A stretch of 64,000 nt of DNA from Streptomyces sp. Alt3 (GTDB taxonomy: Bacteria; Actinomycetota; Actinomycetes; Streptomycetales; Streptomycetaceae), in contig NZ_CP120983.1 in the NCBI RefSeq assembly GCF_030719215.1, positions 5,766,001-5,830,000 on the forward strand. The letters run 5' to 3'. Made by a program: the position numbers and the translations under genes. A model generated the notes under the pieces. It saw nothing but the letters and a program-made list of their open reading frames with translations, was not told where the DNA came from and ran no database searches. Shown here piece by piece: positions 44,826 to 53,813 of this stretch; position 1 is the first letter of the stretch; each line of letters begins with the position of its first letter.

Positions 44826-45142
44826 CCGTGCCACTGCGCCCCCTGCGCATCGCGGCCCACGCCGAACTCGCCTCGCTGGTCGTCATGCTCGCCAACCTCG
44901 CCACAGCCCACATCCCGTCCGTCTCCTCCCTGACGGGCCCCACGCACGGCTGCGCGTACCTGTTCGTCGTCGTCGCGACCTGGCGCCTCGACCGGGCCTC
45001 GACCGGCGTCCGGGCCGTGGCGTTCGTCCCCGGCGTCGGTGGCCTCCTCGCCCTCCGCCGGCTCAGCCGTCCCGTGCCCTCACCGGCCGGTGAGGGCACT
45101 GCCCGCCCACCGGAGGTCTCCGAGGCCGGGGCCGGGCCGTGA
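44822..45142 (+). CDS. DUF3817-like small membrane protein
   Basis: 106 residues with about three membrane spans ('LASLVVMLANLATAHIPSV', 'AYLFVVVATWRLDR', 'VAFVPGVGGLLAL') and a polar C-terminal tail. The tail is encoded across a perfect 26-bp palindrome (45074-45099), which is unusual inside a coding region. Coupled to the DUF2269-like gene. Function unknown. Confidence 0.7.
   Translation: MTVPLRPLRIAAHAELASLVVMLANLATAHIPSVSSLTGPTHGCAYLFVVVATWRLDRASTGVRAVAFVPGVGGLLALRRLSRPVPSPAGEGTARPPEVSEAGAGP
45074..45099 (+). terminator. 26-bp perfect palindrome at the 3' end of the small-gene operon
   Basis: Arm GTGCCCTCACCGG (45074-45086) followed directly by its reverse complement. It lies inside the last codons of the DUF3817-like gene, ahead of the next promoter, and may act as an intragenic terminator. 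Confidence 0.5.
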
Positions 45143-45174
45143 CGGCTGCCGCACCCCCTCGCGGTCGCGGTCGC

Positions 45175-45180
45175 TACCAT
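45175..45180 (+). promoter_or_regulatory. Probable -10 box of a leaderless MFS transcript
   Basis: TACCAT at 45175-45180 lies 3-5 nt before the GTG codons at 45184 and 45186. No Shine-Dalgarno is present, which fits leaderless initiation. No convincing -35 was seen. Confidence 0.45.
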
Positions 45181-45185
45181 CCCGT

Positions 45186-46454
45186 GTGACCGAAACAGCC
45201 AAACAAGGTGTACCCCGCACACGCATACTCGCCGACCTGACGCCGCTGCGCGCCTCGCCCGACTACCGGCGGCTCTGGTTCGGGAACACCGTTTCCTGGA
45301 TCGGGCAGGGCATGACGGCCCTGGCCGTATCCCTCCAGGTCTACGACATCACCGGGTCCGCCTTCTCCGTCGGGCTGATCGGTCTCTGCTCGTTCGTCCC
45401 ACTGGTGCTCCTCGGGCTGTACAGCGGGGCGGTCGCCGACACCGTCGACCGGCGCAAGCTGGGGCTCTTCAGCGCCACCGGATCGTTCCTGCTCTCCGTG
45501 GTGCTCGCCGCGGTGACCTTCGCCGGGGTCGAGCACGTGGGGCTGCTCTACACGGTCGTAGCCCTTCAGGCCGTCTGCTTCGCCCTCAACTCCCCGGCCC
45601 GCAGCTCGATGATCGCCCGGCTGCTCCCCGCCGAACAGCTGCCCGCCGCCAACGCGCTCAACGCCATGACGTCCACCACTGGCGGTCTGGCGGGGCCGAT
45701 GGTCGGCGGTCTCATCGTCGGCTGGTGGGGCTACCGGGCGGCGTACACCGTCGACGCCGTCACCTTCACCGCCTCGCTGTACGCGATGTGGCGGCTGCCC
45801 TCGATGCTGCCCGACCGGAAGGGCGGGGAGAACGGCGCCGCGCGGGCGTCCGTCATGGACGGTCTGCGTTTCCTCGGTACCCGGCCCAACCTGCGGATGA
45901 CCTTCTTCAGCGACCTGAGCGCCATGGTGCTGGCCCACCCGCGCGCGCTCTTCCCCGTGGTCGCCGTGGTGTGGTTCGGCGGCGACGCGAAGACCACCGG
46001 GCTGCTCGTCGCCGCCCCGGCGCTGGGGGCCCTGCTCGGCAGCGTGTTCTCGGGCTGGCTGAGCCGCATCCGGCGCCACGGGCTCGCGGTGCTGATCGCC
46101 GTGTGCGGCTGGGGCGGGGCCATCGCCGTGTTCGGGCTCACCCGGCAGCTCTGGCTCGGGCTGCTCCTGCTGGCGCTCGCCGGGTGCGCGGACTCCATCT
46201 CGATGGTCTTCCGCAACACCATGCTCCAGGCCGCGGTCCCCGACGACATGCGGGGCCGGCTGCAGGGCGTGTTCATCGTCGTCGTCGCGGGTGGCCCACG
46301 GCTCGGCGATCTCGTGGCCGGCTCCGTCGCGGACCTGACGTCACCGGCCGTGGCGGTCACCGGCGGCGGCATCGCGTGCGTGGTGGTGGTGTGCCTGCTG
46401 GGGCTGCGCTGGCGCGGCTTCGCACGCTACGACGCGCGCGATCCGCAGCCCTGA
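45186..46454 (+). CDS. MFS transporter
   Basis: 422 residues with 12 hydrophobic spans. Conserved MFS_3 features include 'SPDYRRLWFGNTVSWIGQGM' at the start and the motif A loop 'GAVADTVDRRKLGL'. It is similar in type to the exporter coupled to NRPS 2 but encoded alone in the core region. The GTG at 45186 begins the conserved N-terminus ('VTETAKQG'); 45184 is out of frame. A drug or siderophore exporter role is likely; substrate unknown. Confidence 0.9.
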   Translation: MTETAKQGVPRTRILADLTPLRASPDYRRLWFGNTVSWIGQGMTALAVSLQVYDITGSAFSVGLIGLCSFVPLVLLGLYSGAVADTVDRRKLGLFSATGSFLLSVVLAAVTFAGVEHVGLLYTVVALQAVCFALNSPARSSMIARLLPAEQLPAANALNAMTSTTGGLAGPMVGGLIVGWWGYRAAYTVDAVTFTASLYAMWRLPSMLPDRKGGENGAARASVMDGLRFLGTRPNLRMTFFSDLSAMVLAHPRALFPVVAVVWFGGDAKTTGLLVAAPALGALLGSVFSGWLSRIRRHGLAVLIAVCGWGGAIAVFGLTRQLWLGLLLLALAGCADSISMVFRNTMLQAAVPDDMRGRLQGVFIVVVAGGPRLGDLVAGSVADLTSPAVAVTGGGIACVVVVCLLGLRWRGFARYDARDPQP

Positions 46455-46529
46455 GACACCGGGCGCGGCTGTCCGGGAACGGCCCGCCGGTAGAGTCGGG
46501 GCCCGGGAACGGCGCCAGTTGGGGGACTG

Positions 46530-47261
46530 ATGACGGCAGTGGACGCGGTACCGATGGTCTTCGTGCACGGGACGCGCTTCAGCGCGGGGCAGTGGAGCAC
46601 GCAACTCGCCGCGCTGCGGGACGAATTCCCGGTGGCCGCCGTCGACCTGCCCGGCCACGGGGAGCGCTCGGCCCAGTCCTGGAGCCTGGCCGCCGCGACG
46701 GAGATCATCGCCTCGGCCGTGGACTCGCTCGACCGCGGGCCCGCCCTGGTCGTCGGGCACTCCCTCGGCGGATACGCCTCGCTGGAGTTCGCGCGACACC
46801 GTCCGGAGAGGCTACGAGGGCTGGTCCTCGCGGGAGCCAGTGCCTCCACCCGGGGCCTCCGGGCAGCACCGTACCGGTGGGTCGCCAGGCAGGTGCCCCG
46901 TGTTTCCGCGGACCGGCTGACCCGATGGAACGACCGGCTGCTGCGCCGTCTCCACCCACCGGAGGTGGTGGACGCGACCATCCGTTCCGGCTACGCCTTC
47001 CACACCCTGCCGGCGGCCTGGGACGAGGTGATCGGACGCTTCGACGCCGGTGCGATGCGTCATGTGAAGGCGCCGGTCCTCATCCTCAACGGCGAGAAGG
47101 ACACCGTCTTCCGGTCCGACGAAGCGGAATTCGCCCGCGCGCACCCCCGTGCCCGCGTCGAGCTGATCCCGCGGGCCCGGCACCTGGCGAACTTCGACGC
47201 ACCGGATGTCTTCACCGACGCCGTCCGCCGTTTCGCCCGTGAACTCGCCGCCGGGGACTGA
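46530..47261 (+). CDS. Alpha/beta hydrolase
   Basis: 243 residues. Oxyanion-hole 'FVHGTRFSAGQW', nucleophile elbow GHSLGG with Ser78, an acid in the 'LILNGEKDTVF' strand and a C-terminal histidine in 'RARHLANFDAPD'. This is a complete catalytic triad of an esterase/epoxide-hydrolase-like enzyme. The ATG at 46530 follows GGGGGA. No partner genes indicate its substrate. Confidence 0.9.
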   Translation: MTAVDAVPMVFVHGTRFSAGQWSTQLAALRDEFPVAAVDLPGHGERSAQSWSLAAATEIIASAVDSLDRGPALVVGHSLGGYASLEFARHRPERLRGLVLAGASASTRGLRAAPYRWVARQVPRVSADRLTRWNDRLLRRLHPPEVVDATIRSGYAFHTLPAAWDEVIGRFDAGAMRHVKAPVLILNGEKDTVFRSDEAEFARAHPRARVELIPRARHLANFDAPDVFTDAVRRFARELAAGD

Positions 47262-47382
47262 GCGCACCACGGCCCGGACCGCCCCGCGGGCGCCCCGGCC
47301 ACCGTCCATTCCCCGGAACGCCGCCGTCCGGCATACGGGCGGCACTTGTCGCCGAGCCCGCGGCGCCGCCAGGATTGCCCGC

Positions 47383-47478
47383 ATGGCCACAGCTCTCGTG
47401 TCGCGGCGTCACGTGGATCTCCCGCGCGTCCCGACCATGCTCTGTCCGGCCGGCCCCGGCTGTCCGTGCTGTCGCTGA
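47383..47478 (+). CDS. Cysteine-rich leader peptide (putative attenuation uORF) upstream of ssuD
   Basis: A 31-codon frame encoding MATALVSRRHVDL at its start and CPCCR at its end (four cysteines in the last 11 residues). The 'SRRHVDL' opening followed by C-terminal cysteines is the recurring 'putative leader peptide' of actinobacteria found ahead of sulfur-acquisition genes. Ribosome stalling at the cysteine codons when Cys-tRNA is low would favour expression of the downstream sulfonate monooxygenase gene, 184 nt away. The intervening region is GC-rich and contains near-identical repeats (47526-47544, 47550-47568) that could form alternative hairpins. Confidence 0.75.
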   Translation: MATALVSRRHVDLPRVPTMLCPAGPGCPCCR

Positions 47479-47525
47479 CGTGACACCCCGCCGGCCCTGA
47501 CACCGGCCCCCTGACGCCGTCGCGT

Positions 47526-47568
47526 CCCCGGTCCGGGCCTCCGGAGACACCCCGGTCCGCGCCTCCGG
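47526..47568 (+). repeat. Two 19-base direct repeats in the ssuD leader
   Basis: The 19-mers beginning CCCCGGTCCG at 47526 and 47550 differ at one base and are spaced 24 nt apart, between the cysteine-rich leader and ssuD. They may pair with the same partner strand in an attenuator. Confidence 0.5.
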
Positions 47569-47661
47569 CGCACCGCCCGCCCGGTCGGGCGCTCGTACAC
47601 CCGCGCACCAGCACGACCGCCGTGCGTCCCCCGCCGCCGTCCAGCCCCACGAGGATCCTTC

Positions 47662-48765
47662 ATGCCCGAGAACCCGCTCCTCCTCCACTGGTTCCTCCCC
47701 ACGGGCGGTGACGGCCGCGATCCCGGCGGAGTCACGGCCGTGCAGGGGAGGACCGGCGCCGCCACCCGCCGTCCCGCGGACATCGGCTACCTGGCCCAGG
47801 TGGCTCGCGCCGCCGAACAGGCTGGATTCCACTCGCTGCTGACCCCCGTGGGGCTCGGATGTGTAGATCCGTGGATCCTCACCGCGGCCCTCACCCAGCA
47901 CACCGACCGCATCGGGTTCCTGGTCGCCTTCCGCGCCGGTTTCGCCAGCCCGACCCTGCTGGCCCAGCAGGCCGACGCCTTCAGGCGGTTCGCCGGAGGG
48001 CGGCTCAGGCTCAACGTCGTCACCGGTGGTGACCCGGCCGAACAGCGGGCCTACGGAGACCACCTGGACCACGACCGGCGCTACGAGCGCACCGACGAGG
48101 TGATGGGTGTCCTGCGCGACCTCCTCGACGGCAAGCGCGTCGACCACCACGGCGAGCACCTGCGGATCGACGGCGCCCAGCTCCACGAGCCCGCCGTCCA
48201 GTACCCCGTGCCCCTCTACTTCGGCGGAGCCTCCCCGGCGGCCGAGGCCGTCGCCGTGCGCCGGGCCGACGTACAGCTGCTCTGGGGAGAGCCCCCCGCG
48301 GCCCTCGCCGGGCGCATCGACCGGCTCCGCGCCGCAGCCCCCGAACTGCGTTACGGACTACGGCTGCACGTCATCAGCCGGGACACCGCCGCCGAGGCGT
48401 GGGCGGAGGCGGACCGCATTCTCGCGGGCATCGACCCGGAGGCGGTCCGGGCCAGCCAGGAGCGGTTCGCCCGCATGGACTCCACCGGCCAGACCCGGAT
48501 GACCGCGCTGCACGCGGGCTCCGCCGACGCCGCGAAGCTGGAGGTCGCCCCGAACCTCTGGGCGGGCATCGGCCTCGTACGGGAGGGCGCCGGCACGGCG
48601 CTGGTCGGCTCGCACGACGAGGTCGCCGAGCGGCTGTACGAGTACCGGCGCCTGGGCATCGGCGAGTTCGTCCTCTCCGGCTACCCGCACCTGGAGGAGG
48701 CATTCCGGGTGGGCGAGGAGGTCGCACCCCGGCTGCGCGCGCTCCTCGCGAGGGCGGAAGCCTGA
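47662..48765 (+). CDS. ssuD: Alkanesulfonate monooxygenase-like LLM flavoenzyme (SsuD type)
   Basis: 367 residues, full-length bacterial-luciferase fold. It has the SsuD hallmarks 'LHWFLPTGGDGRDPGG', 'FLVAFRAGFASPTLLAQQAD', 'GRLRLNVVTGGDPAEQRAYG' and 'YFGGASPAAEAVAVRRADVQ'. SsuD uses FMNH2 and O2 to release sulfite from alkanesulfonates; the flavin reductase (SsuE) is not encoded next to it. The ATG at 47662 follows GAGGATCC. The cysteine-rich uORF upstream supports a role in sulfur scavenging. A sulfone or other organosulfur substrate is possible. Confidence 0.87.
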   Translation: MPENPLLLHWFLPTGGDGRDPGGVTAVQGRTGAATRRPADIGYLAQVARAAEQAGFHSLLTPVGLGCVDPWILTAALTQHTDRIGFLVAFRAGFASPTLLAQQADAFRRFAGGRLRLNVVTGGDPAEQRAYGDHLDHDRRYERTDEVMGVLRDLLDGKRVDHHGEHLRIDGAQLHEPAVQYPVPLYFGGASPAAEAVAVRRADVQLLWGEPPAALAGRIDRLRAAAPELRYGLRLHVISRDTAAEAWAEADRILAGIDPEAVRASQERFARMDSTGQTRMTALHAGSADAAKLEVAPNLWAGIGLVREGAGTALVGSHDEVAERLYEYRRLGIGEFVLSGYPHLEEAFRVGEEVAPRLRALLARAEA

Positions 48766-48787
48766 TCGGGGTACGGGGACCCGCCCG

Positions 48788-49585
48788 TCAGGAGACCTCG
48801 GTGACGTCCGGCATCTCGCCCCCGGTCGTCGAGGGGTCGAACAGCGAGAACACCGCGCCCTGCGGGTCCGTCAGCGAGGCGAACCGGCCGAACGGGATGG
48901 TCATCGGGCCGAACCGGAGCTCAGCCCCCAGGGACTTCGCCTTCTCCACCGCGGCGTCGCAGTCGGCGACGCCGAAGTAGACGTTCAGGTGGGCCGGTAC
49001 CTGGGGCGGGAACTCCTCGCCCATCTTCATCCGGCCGAGCACCGGGTCGGCGCCCAGGTCGTAGAGCGAGAAGTCGATCGCGGCGTCGTCCAGGTGCTTC
49101 ACCCCGTACCCGAAGACGGACGAGAAGAAGGTGTCCGCCTTCTCCGGCTCCCGGGTGTAGATCTCGGCCCAGGAGAAGGCACCGGGCACCGCCTGCGCCT
49201 CGAACCCCTTGTGGCTGCCCGCCTGCCACACCCCGAAGGCCGCCCCGCCGGGGTCGGTGGCCAGCACCATCGTCCCGAAGTCGCCGACGCGCATGGGCTC
49301 CACCAGCACCTCGCCCCCGTGCTCGCGGATCTTCGCCGTGGTACCTGCCGCGTCCGGGGACGCCAGGTACAGGCACCAGGCGTTCGGCGCGTCCTGGCCC
49401 GGCATCGGCGGCGACAGCGCGGCGACCGCCCTGCCGTCCACATGGGCCTGCGTGTACCCGCCGTACTCCGGCATGGACTCACCGTACGTCCAGCCCAGGA
49501 GCTCACCGTAGAAACGCTTCGCCCCTTCGAGGTCGCCGAACGTACCGTCGGCCCAGCACGGTGTGCCCTCGTATTCTGCGGCCAT
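48788..49585 (-). CDS. VOC-family protein with two glyoxalase-like domains
   Basis: 265 residues comprising two beta-alpha-beta-beta-beta VOC modules (about 5-125 and 135-255; the second contains 'VYFGVADCDAAVEKAKSLGA' and ends 'ASLTDPQGAVFSLFDPS'). This two-domain form is common in streptomycetes as glyoxalase/bleomycin-resistance-like or hydroxylase-like proteins of unknown substrate. Start ATG 49585 behind GAGGAGAGG. Convergent with ssuD (22-nt gap). Confidence 0.88.
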   Translation of the reverse strand: MAAEYEGTPCWADGTFGDLEGAKRFYGELLGWTYGESMPEYGGYTQAHVDGRAVAALSPPMPGQDAPNAWCLYLASPDAAGTTAKIREHGGEVLVEPMRVGDFGTMVLATDPGGAAFGVWQAGSHKGFEAQAVPGAFSWAEIYTREPEKADTFFSSVFGYGVKHLDDAAIDFSLYDLGADPVLGRMKMGEEFPPQVPAHLNVYFGVADCDAAVEKAKSLGAELRFGPMTIPFGRFASLTDPQGAVFSLFDPSTTGGEMPDVTEVS

Positions 49586-49667
49586 GGCCCGGACCTCTCC
49601 TCGTACGGTGGGTGCCCCTCCTTCCGACGGTAGCCAACCCCCGCCCGGTCGGCTCGCCGAGTGCTGC

Positions 49668-51026
49668 TCAGCCCTCCGGGACGGCGGGCCCGACCACCGA
49701 CCGGGCCACTCCCAGCTCCACCAGGTCCTGCGGGCGCAGCCTGAGCTGGTCGGCGGTGGACCGCACCTCGTCCGGACCGCGTTTCAGGATGGCCGCCGCC
49801 AGTTCCGGCGCGATCACCGAGAAGTAACTGTCCGAGGTGACATGGGTGTTGCCCGGGGCGGCCAGGGCCAGTGCCCCGCCGGAGCCGCCCTCGCCGATCA
49901 CGAGCGTCGTCACGGGGACCCGGGCGCCGGCGACCGCCGCGAAGGCGTCCGCGATGGCGGCGCCCGCTCCCGCCCGCTCCGCCTCCGCGTCGTTGGCCGC
50001 GCCCGGGGTGTCGATCAGGGTGAGCACGGGGAGGCCGAGCCGGTCCGCGAGCCGGATCACCCGGGCGGCCGTGCGGTAGCCCGCGGGGCGGGTCGCGGTG
50101 CCGCACTGCGCGGCGTACGCCACGGGCCGTCCGGCGTGCGTGCCCACCCCGCAGAGCAGCCCCGGATCCCTGCCGCCGCAGCGGTCGCCCTCGATCGGCA
50201 GCCGGTGTTCGAAGTAGGCGTCCAGATAGGCCTCCGCCCGTGGCCGCGCCGCCGCCCGTGCCCGCTCCACAGCGTCCCAGCCGGTCGCGGGCAGCTCAGC
50301 GGCGGACAGGGCGCCCGGCACCGGGGCGGCCCGCGCCGGGCCGGTGACCGTCAGCGCTGCCAGCCAGCGGCCCAGCACCCCGGGCAGCTCCCGAGGCGCG
50401 ACGACCGCGTCGATCTGGCCGGCGGCCAGCTGCCCCTCCGCCGAGTACGCGTACGGATCCGCGTCGGCGGGCCGCACCCTGGAGCCCGCGAAGCCGATCT
50501 GCGCCCCGGGCAGGGCCAGCACCACATCGGCGCCCGCCCCCACCGTGGCCCAGCCCCCGCCGGTCGTCGGATCCCGCAGTACCGCGATCTGCGCCAGCCC
50601 CTCGGCCCTCAAAGAGGTGGACGCCCGGGCCACGCGCTGCAGCTGTATCAGCGCGATCATGCCCTCCTGCATCCGACTGCCCCCGGTGGCGACGAGAGAG
50701 ACGAGCGGCAGCCGCCGCTCGGCCGCCAGCGCGTACGCGGCCTCCAGACGGTCTCCGGCGTGCCCGCCCAGGGAGCCGCCCAGGAAGCCGAACTCGAACG
50801 ACACCAGGACGCACTGCCGGTCCCCGACGGAGGCGGTCCCGTACACGACGGACTCCTCCTCGCCGGTCCGTGCCGAGGCGCGCGCCCTGGACTCCCCGTA
50901 ACCGCTCCAGCCGAGCGGGCCGTCCGGCGGTGCGGGGCGCAAGGCCGGACGGTGTTCCGTGAAGCTCGCCGCGACGGCGGAGATCGCCTCCCGCGCCGAC
51001 ATGCGGGCGCACCCGGAGTCAGGCAC
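49668..51026 (-). CDS. Acyl-CoA carboxylase carboxyltransferase (AccD/AccA-like fusion)
   Basis: 452 residues with the two-lobed crotonase-like carboxyltransferase fold. The N-lobe resembles AccD ('FEFGFLGGSLGGHAGDRLEA', 'GGSRMQEGMIALIQLQR'). The C-lobe resembles AccA ('LPVLTLIDTPGAANDAEAER', 'IGEGGSGGALALAAP'). It transfers carboxyl from carboxybiotin to acetyl- or propionyl-CoA; no biotin carrier or carboxylase is encoded nearby. The GTG at 51026 overlaps the matB stop and has AGAGG 7 nt upstream, so it is coupled to matB; both supply malonyl-type CoA esters. Confidence 0.88.
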   Translation of the reverse strand: MPDSGCARMSAREAISAVAASFTEHRPALRPAPPDGPLGWSGYGESRARASARTGEEESVVYGTASVGDRQCVLVSFEFGFLGGSLGGHAGDRLEAAYALAAERRLPLVSLVATGGSRMQEGMIALIQLQRVARASTSLRAEGLAQIAVLRDPTTGGGWATVGAGADVVLALPGAQIGFAGSRVRPADADPYAYSAEGQLAAGQIDAVVAPRELPGVLGRWLAALTVTGPARAAPVPGALSAAELPATGWDAVERARAAARPRAEAYLDAYFEHRLPIEGDRCGGRDPGLLCGVGTHAGRPVAYAAQCGTATRPAGYRTAARVIRLADRLGLPVLTLIDTPGAANDAEAERAGAGAAIADAFAAVAGARVPVTTLVIGEGGSGGALALAAPGNTHVTSDSYFSVIAPELAAAILKRGPDEVRSTADQLRLRPQDLVELGVARSVVGPAVPEG

Positions 51027-52482
51027 CGAGCGACCTCTTCATGATCTTGCCCAGTTCGTTGCGGGGCAGGGCGTCGAGGTGGCGGACGACGCGCGGGCGC
51101 TTGTGCGGCGCCAGCAGGTCCGCCACATGCTCGGCGAGCTCCCGCTCACCGGGGGGCGCCGCCGGGTCCTCCGGCACCACCCAGGCGACGATCCGCTCGC
51201 CGAGGTCCGCGTCCGGCTCGCCGGTGACGGCCGCCTCACGCACGCCGGGGTGCTCCAGGAGGGCGTTCTCGATCTCGCCCGCGCCGATCTTGTAGCCGCC
51301 GCTCTTGATCAGGTCGGTGGCCTTGCGGCCGACGATCCGGACGTAGCCGTCGGGGTCGATCGTGGCCATGTCGCCCGTGCGGAAGAAGCCGTCCTCGGTG
51401 AAGGCTGCCGCCGTGGCGTCCGGGCGGTTCAGGTACCCGGTGAAGAGGTTGGGCCCGCGCACCTGGATCTCGCCGATGGACGTGGTGTCCCCGAGCACGG
51501 TGCCGTCCTCCTCGACGAGCCTGAGCTCGACGCCGGACAGCGGCGGTCCGACCGTCCCGGCGCGGGGCTCGCCGTCGGCCCGTACGCCCGTGTTCATGAG
51601 GGTCTCCGTCATCCCGTACCGCTCGACGACCGCGCGCCCGGTGGCCGTGGCGATCCGTTCGTGGTCGTGGACCGGGAGCGCCGCCGAGCCGGAGACCAGC
51701 AGCCGGGCGCCCGAGAGGGCCTTCGCGAGGTCCCCGGGACCGTCCGGACCGGTCAGCGCTCCCGCGAGCCGGTGGTACATCGTCGGCACGCCGAACAGCA
51801 TCGTGCCCCCGGAGAGCAGCTCCCGGGCCACCCCCTCGACGGAGAACCTGCCGAGGTGACGCACGGAGCCGCCCCTGCGCAGCGGGCCGAGGACGCCCAG
51901 GATCAGCCCGTGCACGTGGAACAGCGGAAGGGCGTGGACGAGGACGTCCTCACCGGTCCAGGACCAGGCGTCCTCCAGCGCGTCCAGCGACGCTGCGATC
52001 GCCCGGCGGGGCAGGACGGCCCCCTTGGGCGGGCCCGTCGTGCCGGAGGTGTAGACGACCAGGGCGGGGGACTCCTCGGAGGGCTCGGGCAGGGCGGCCC
52101 CGGCAGGACGATCGGACGCGAGCGTGCCGACGTCCAGGCGTTGCAGTCCGCCCAGCGCGGGCGGCAGTACGTCGGCCGCCCCGGCCAGCACCATGGACGG
52201 CGCGCTGTCCGCGACGATGTGCGCGAGTTCCCGCTCACCGGTCCTCGGGTTGAGCGGCACGGCGGGCACCCCCGCCCGGAGTGCCGCCACGACGGCGACG
52301 ACGGTCTCCGGGGTGGACGTGGCCCAGACGGCGACGCGGCCCGCCCCCGCGATCCGGGCGGCGAGGGAGGCGGACGCCTCGTCCAACTGTGCGTAGGTCA
52401 GGACGTGTTCGCCGAACCGGACGGCCTCGGGGGAGTCGGTCCGGCCGGACGCTCCGCGCAGCGCGGGCAGAAGAGAGGTCAC
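51019..52482 (-). CDS. matB: Malonyl-CoA synthetase (MatB)
   Basis: 487 residues of the acyl-CoA synthetase superfamily ('VVYTSGTTGPPKGAVLPRRA', 'LVSGSAALPVHDHERIATAT', 'ERYGMTETLMNTGVRADGEP', catalytic C-terminal lysine in 'NELGKIMKRSLGA'). Over its whole length it closely matches the S. coelicolor MatB (SCO2444) as I remember it, which ligates malonate or methylmalonate to CoA with ATP. A TAGGCT box on the minus strand (52489-52494) lies 6 nt before the GTG start and no Shine-Dalgarno is seen, so the mRNA is probably leaderless. Confidence 0.93.
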   Translation of the reverse strand: MTSLLPALRGASGRTDSPEAVRFGEHVLTYAQLDEASASLAARIAGAGRVAVWATSTPETVVAVVAALRAGVPAVPLNPRTGERELAHIVADSAPSMVLAGAADVLPPALGGLQRLDVGTLASDRPAGAALPEPSEESPALVVYTSGTTGPPKGAVLPRRAIAASLDALEDAWSWTGEDVLVHALPLFHVHGLILGVLGPLRRGGSVRHLGRFSVEGVARELLSGGTMLFGVPTMYHRLAGALTGPDGPGDLAKALSGARLLVSGSAALPVHDHERIATATGRAVVERYGMTETLMNTGVRADGEPRAGTVGPPLSGVELRLVEEDGTVLGDTTSIGEIQVRGPNLFTGYLNRPDATAAAFTEDGFFRTGDMATIDPDGYVRIVGRKATDLIKSGGYKIGAGEIENALLEHPGVREAAVTGEPDADLGERIVAWVVPEDPAAPPGERELAEHVADLLAPHKRPRVVRHLDALPRNELGKIMKRSLGA

Positions 52483-52488
52483 CCGCCG

Positions 52489-52494
52489 AGCCTA
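52489..52494 (-). promoter_or_regulatory. -10 box of a probable leaderless matB transcript
   Basis: Minus-strand TAGGCT ends 6 nt before the GTG start of matB, with no ribosome-binding site between. This is the common actinobacterial leaderless arrangement. Confidence 0.5.
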
Positions 52495-52601
52495 TGGGGT
52501 GCCCGCAAGCCCGCACCCGGTATGCGACACCCCGGGCATCCCGGCACACCGGCATCCCGGACACCCCGGCATTCCCTGTGCCCTCCCGCCCGGAGCCGCG
52601 G

Positions 52602-53813
52602 TCAGCCGTCGCGCCGGATGGTGCGCATCCGGCCGTAGGCGTAGACGGCGCCCGCCAGCGCCAGGTCGGAGAGCAGCATGAAACCGATCGAGTACGAGCT
52701 CTTCGCGCTGTAGATCGCGCCCATGACCAGCGGGGGGACGAATCCGCCGAGCCCGCCCATCGCGCCGACGATGCCGGTGACGCTGCCCACCTTGGCCTGT
52801 GGCGTCACCTGCGACACCAGGGCGAAGACGCTTCCGCTCGCGGTGCCGAGCCCCGCCGCCATGGCGAGCAGCGCGATCGTGCCGAGCGGGTTAAGCGGCG
52901 GGTCGAAGGCCTGGACGATGGCCATCAGCGCCGCCAGCAGCAGAGCCGCGGCCGTGACGAGGGCGGGGTGGACCCGGTCCGACAGCCAGCCCCCGATCGG
53001 CCGGAAGACGACGGTGACCAGCGCGAATCCCGCCGCCTTTGTGCCCGCCTCGGTCGGGGACATCTCGTACCAGGTCTTCAGATACGTCGGCAGGTACACG
53101 CCGAAGGCGACGATGCCGCCGAAGCCGATCGCGTACAGCGCGGACAGCTCCCAGGTCACCCGCAGCCGGCCCGCCTCTCCCAGCCGGTGGCCCAGCGAGT
53201 CCGTGGGCACCTTGCGGCCCGGGTGGTCGGTGATGAGGACCGCGGCGAGGAGCGAGTACACGAGGAGCGCGCCGGCGACGATCCAGAACGGCAGGTTCAC
53301 GTCGTGCCTGGCGATCCGCGGCGTGAAGTAGCCGGACAGCGCGACGCCGCCCATCCCCATGCCGAAAACCCCCAGCGCCAGCCCTCGTTTCGCGGGCGGG
53401 AACCAGGAGTTGACCAGGGGGATACCGATCGCGAACGTCGTTCCGCCGAGGCCGAGCAGGAAGCCGACGGCCAGCATGGCCCCGTAGTTGTCCTTCGCCG
53501 GGATGAGCAGCAGCACCGGGACGATCGTCAGGGCCGAGACGGCGGGGAACATCAGCCTGGCGCCGAACCTGTCGGTCAGCGCGCCCGCCGGGATGCGGCC
53601 GAGCGAGCCGACCAGCACGGGCACCGCCACCAGCAGCGACTGCTGGAACGAGCTCAGACCCAGCCGGTCCTTGAAGTCCCCCGACAGCGGCGAGATCAGG
53701 TTCCACGCCCAGAAGGTCAGCGTGAAACCGATCGTGGCCATGATCAGGTTCCGGTAGGCGGCGGCGGATTGCTTCCGGTCCGGGGCGGGGGGCTGCGCGG
53801 CGGTTGTTTCCAC
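52602..53813 (-). CDS. NarK-type MFS nitrate/nitrite porter
   Basis: 403 residues with 12 spans. It has the nitrate-signature-like glycine-rich spans 'GFLLGLGGTTFAIGIPLVNS' followed by 'WFPPAKRGLALGVFGMGMGG', and a second 'GIVGAMGGLGGFVPPLVMG' in the C-half. These are typical of NarK/NasA porters. The start is uncertain: GTG 53813 opens the conserved N-terminus but lacks a clear Shine-Dalgarno. It is divergent from the Lrp gene. Confidence 0.87.
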   Translation of the reverse strand: METTAAQPPAPDRKQSAAAYRNLIMATIGFTLTFWAWNLISPLSGDFKDRLGLSSFQQSLLVAVPVLVGSLGRIPAGALTDRFGARLMFPAVSALTIVPVLLLIPAKDNYGAMLAVGFLLGLGGTTFAIGIPLVNSWFPPAKRGLALGVFGMGMGGVALSGYFTPRIARHDVNLPFWIVAGALLVYSLLAAVLITDHPGRKVPTDSLGHRLGEAGRLRVTWELSALYAIGFGGIVAFGVYLPTYLKTWYEMSPTEAGTKAAGFALVTVVFRPIGGWLSDRVHPALVTAAALLLAALMAIVQAFDPPLNPLGTIALLAMAAGLGTASGSVFALVSQVTPQAKVGSVTGIVGAMGGLGGFVPPLVMGAIYSAKSSYSIGFMLLSDLALAGAVYAYGRMRTIRRDG

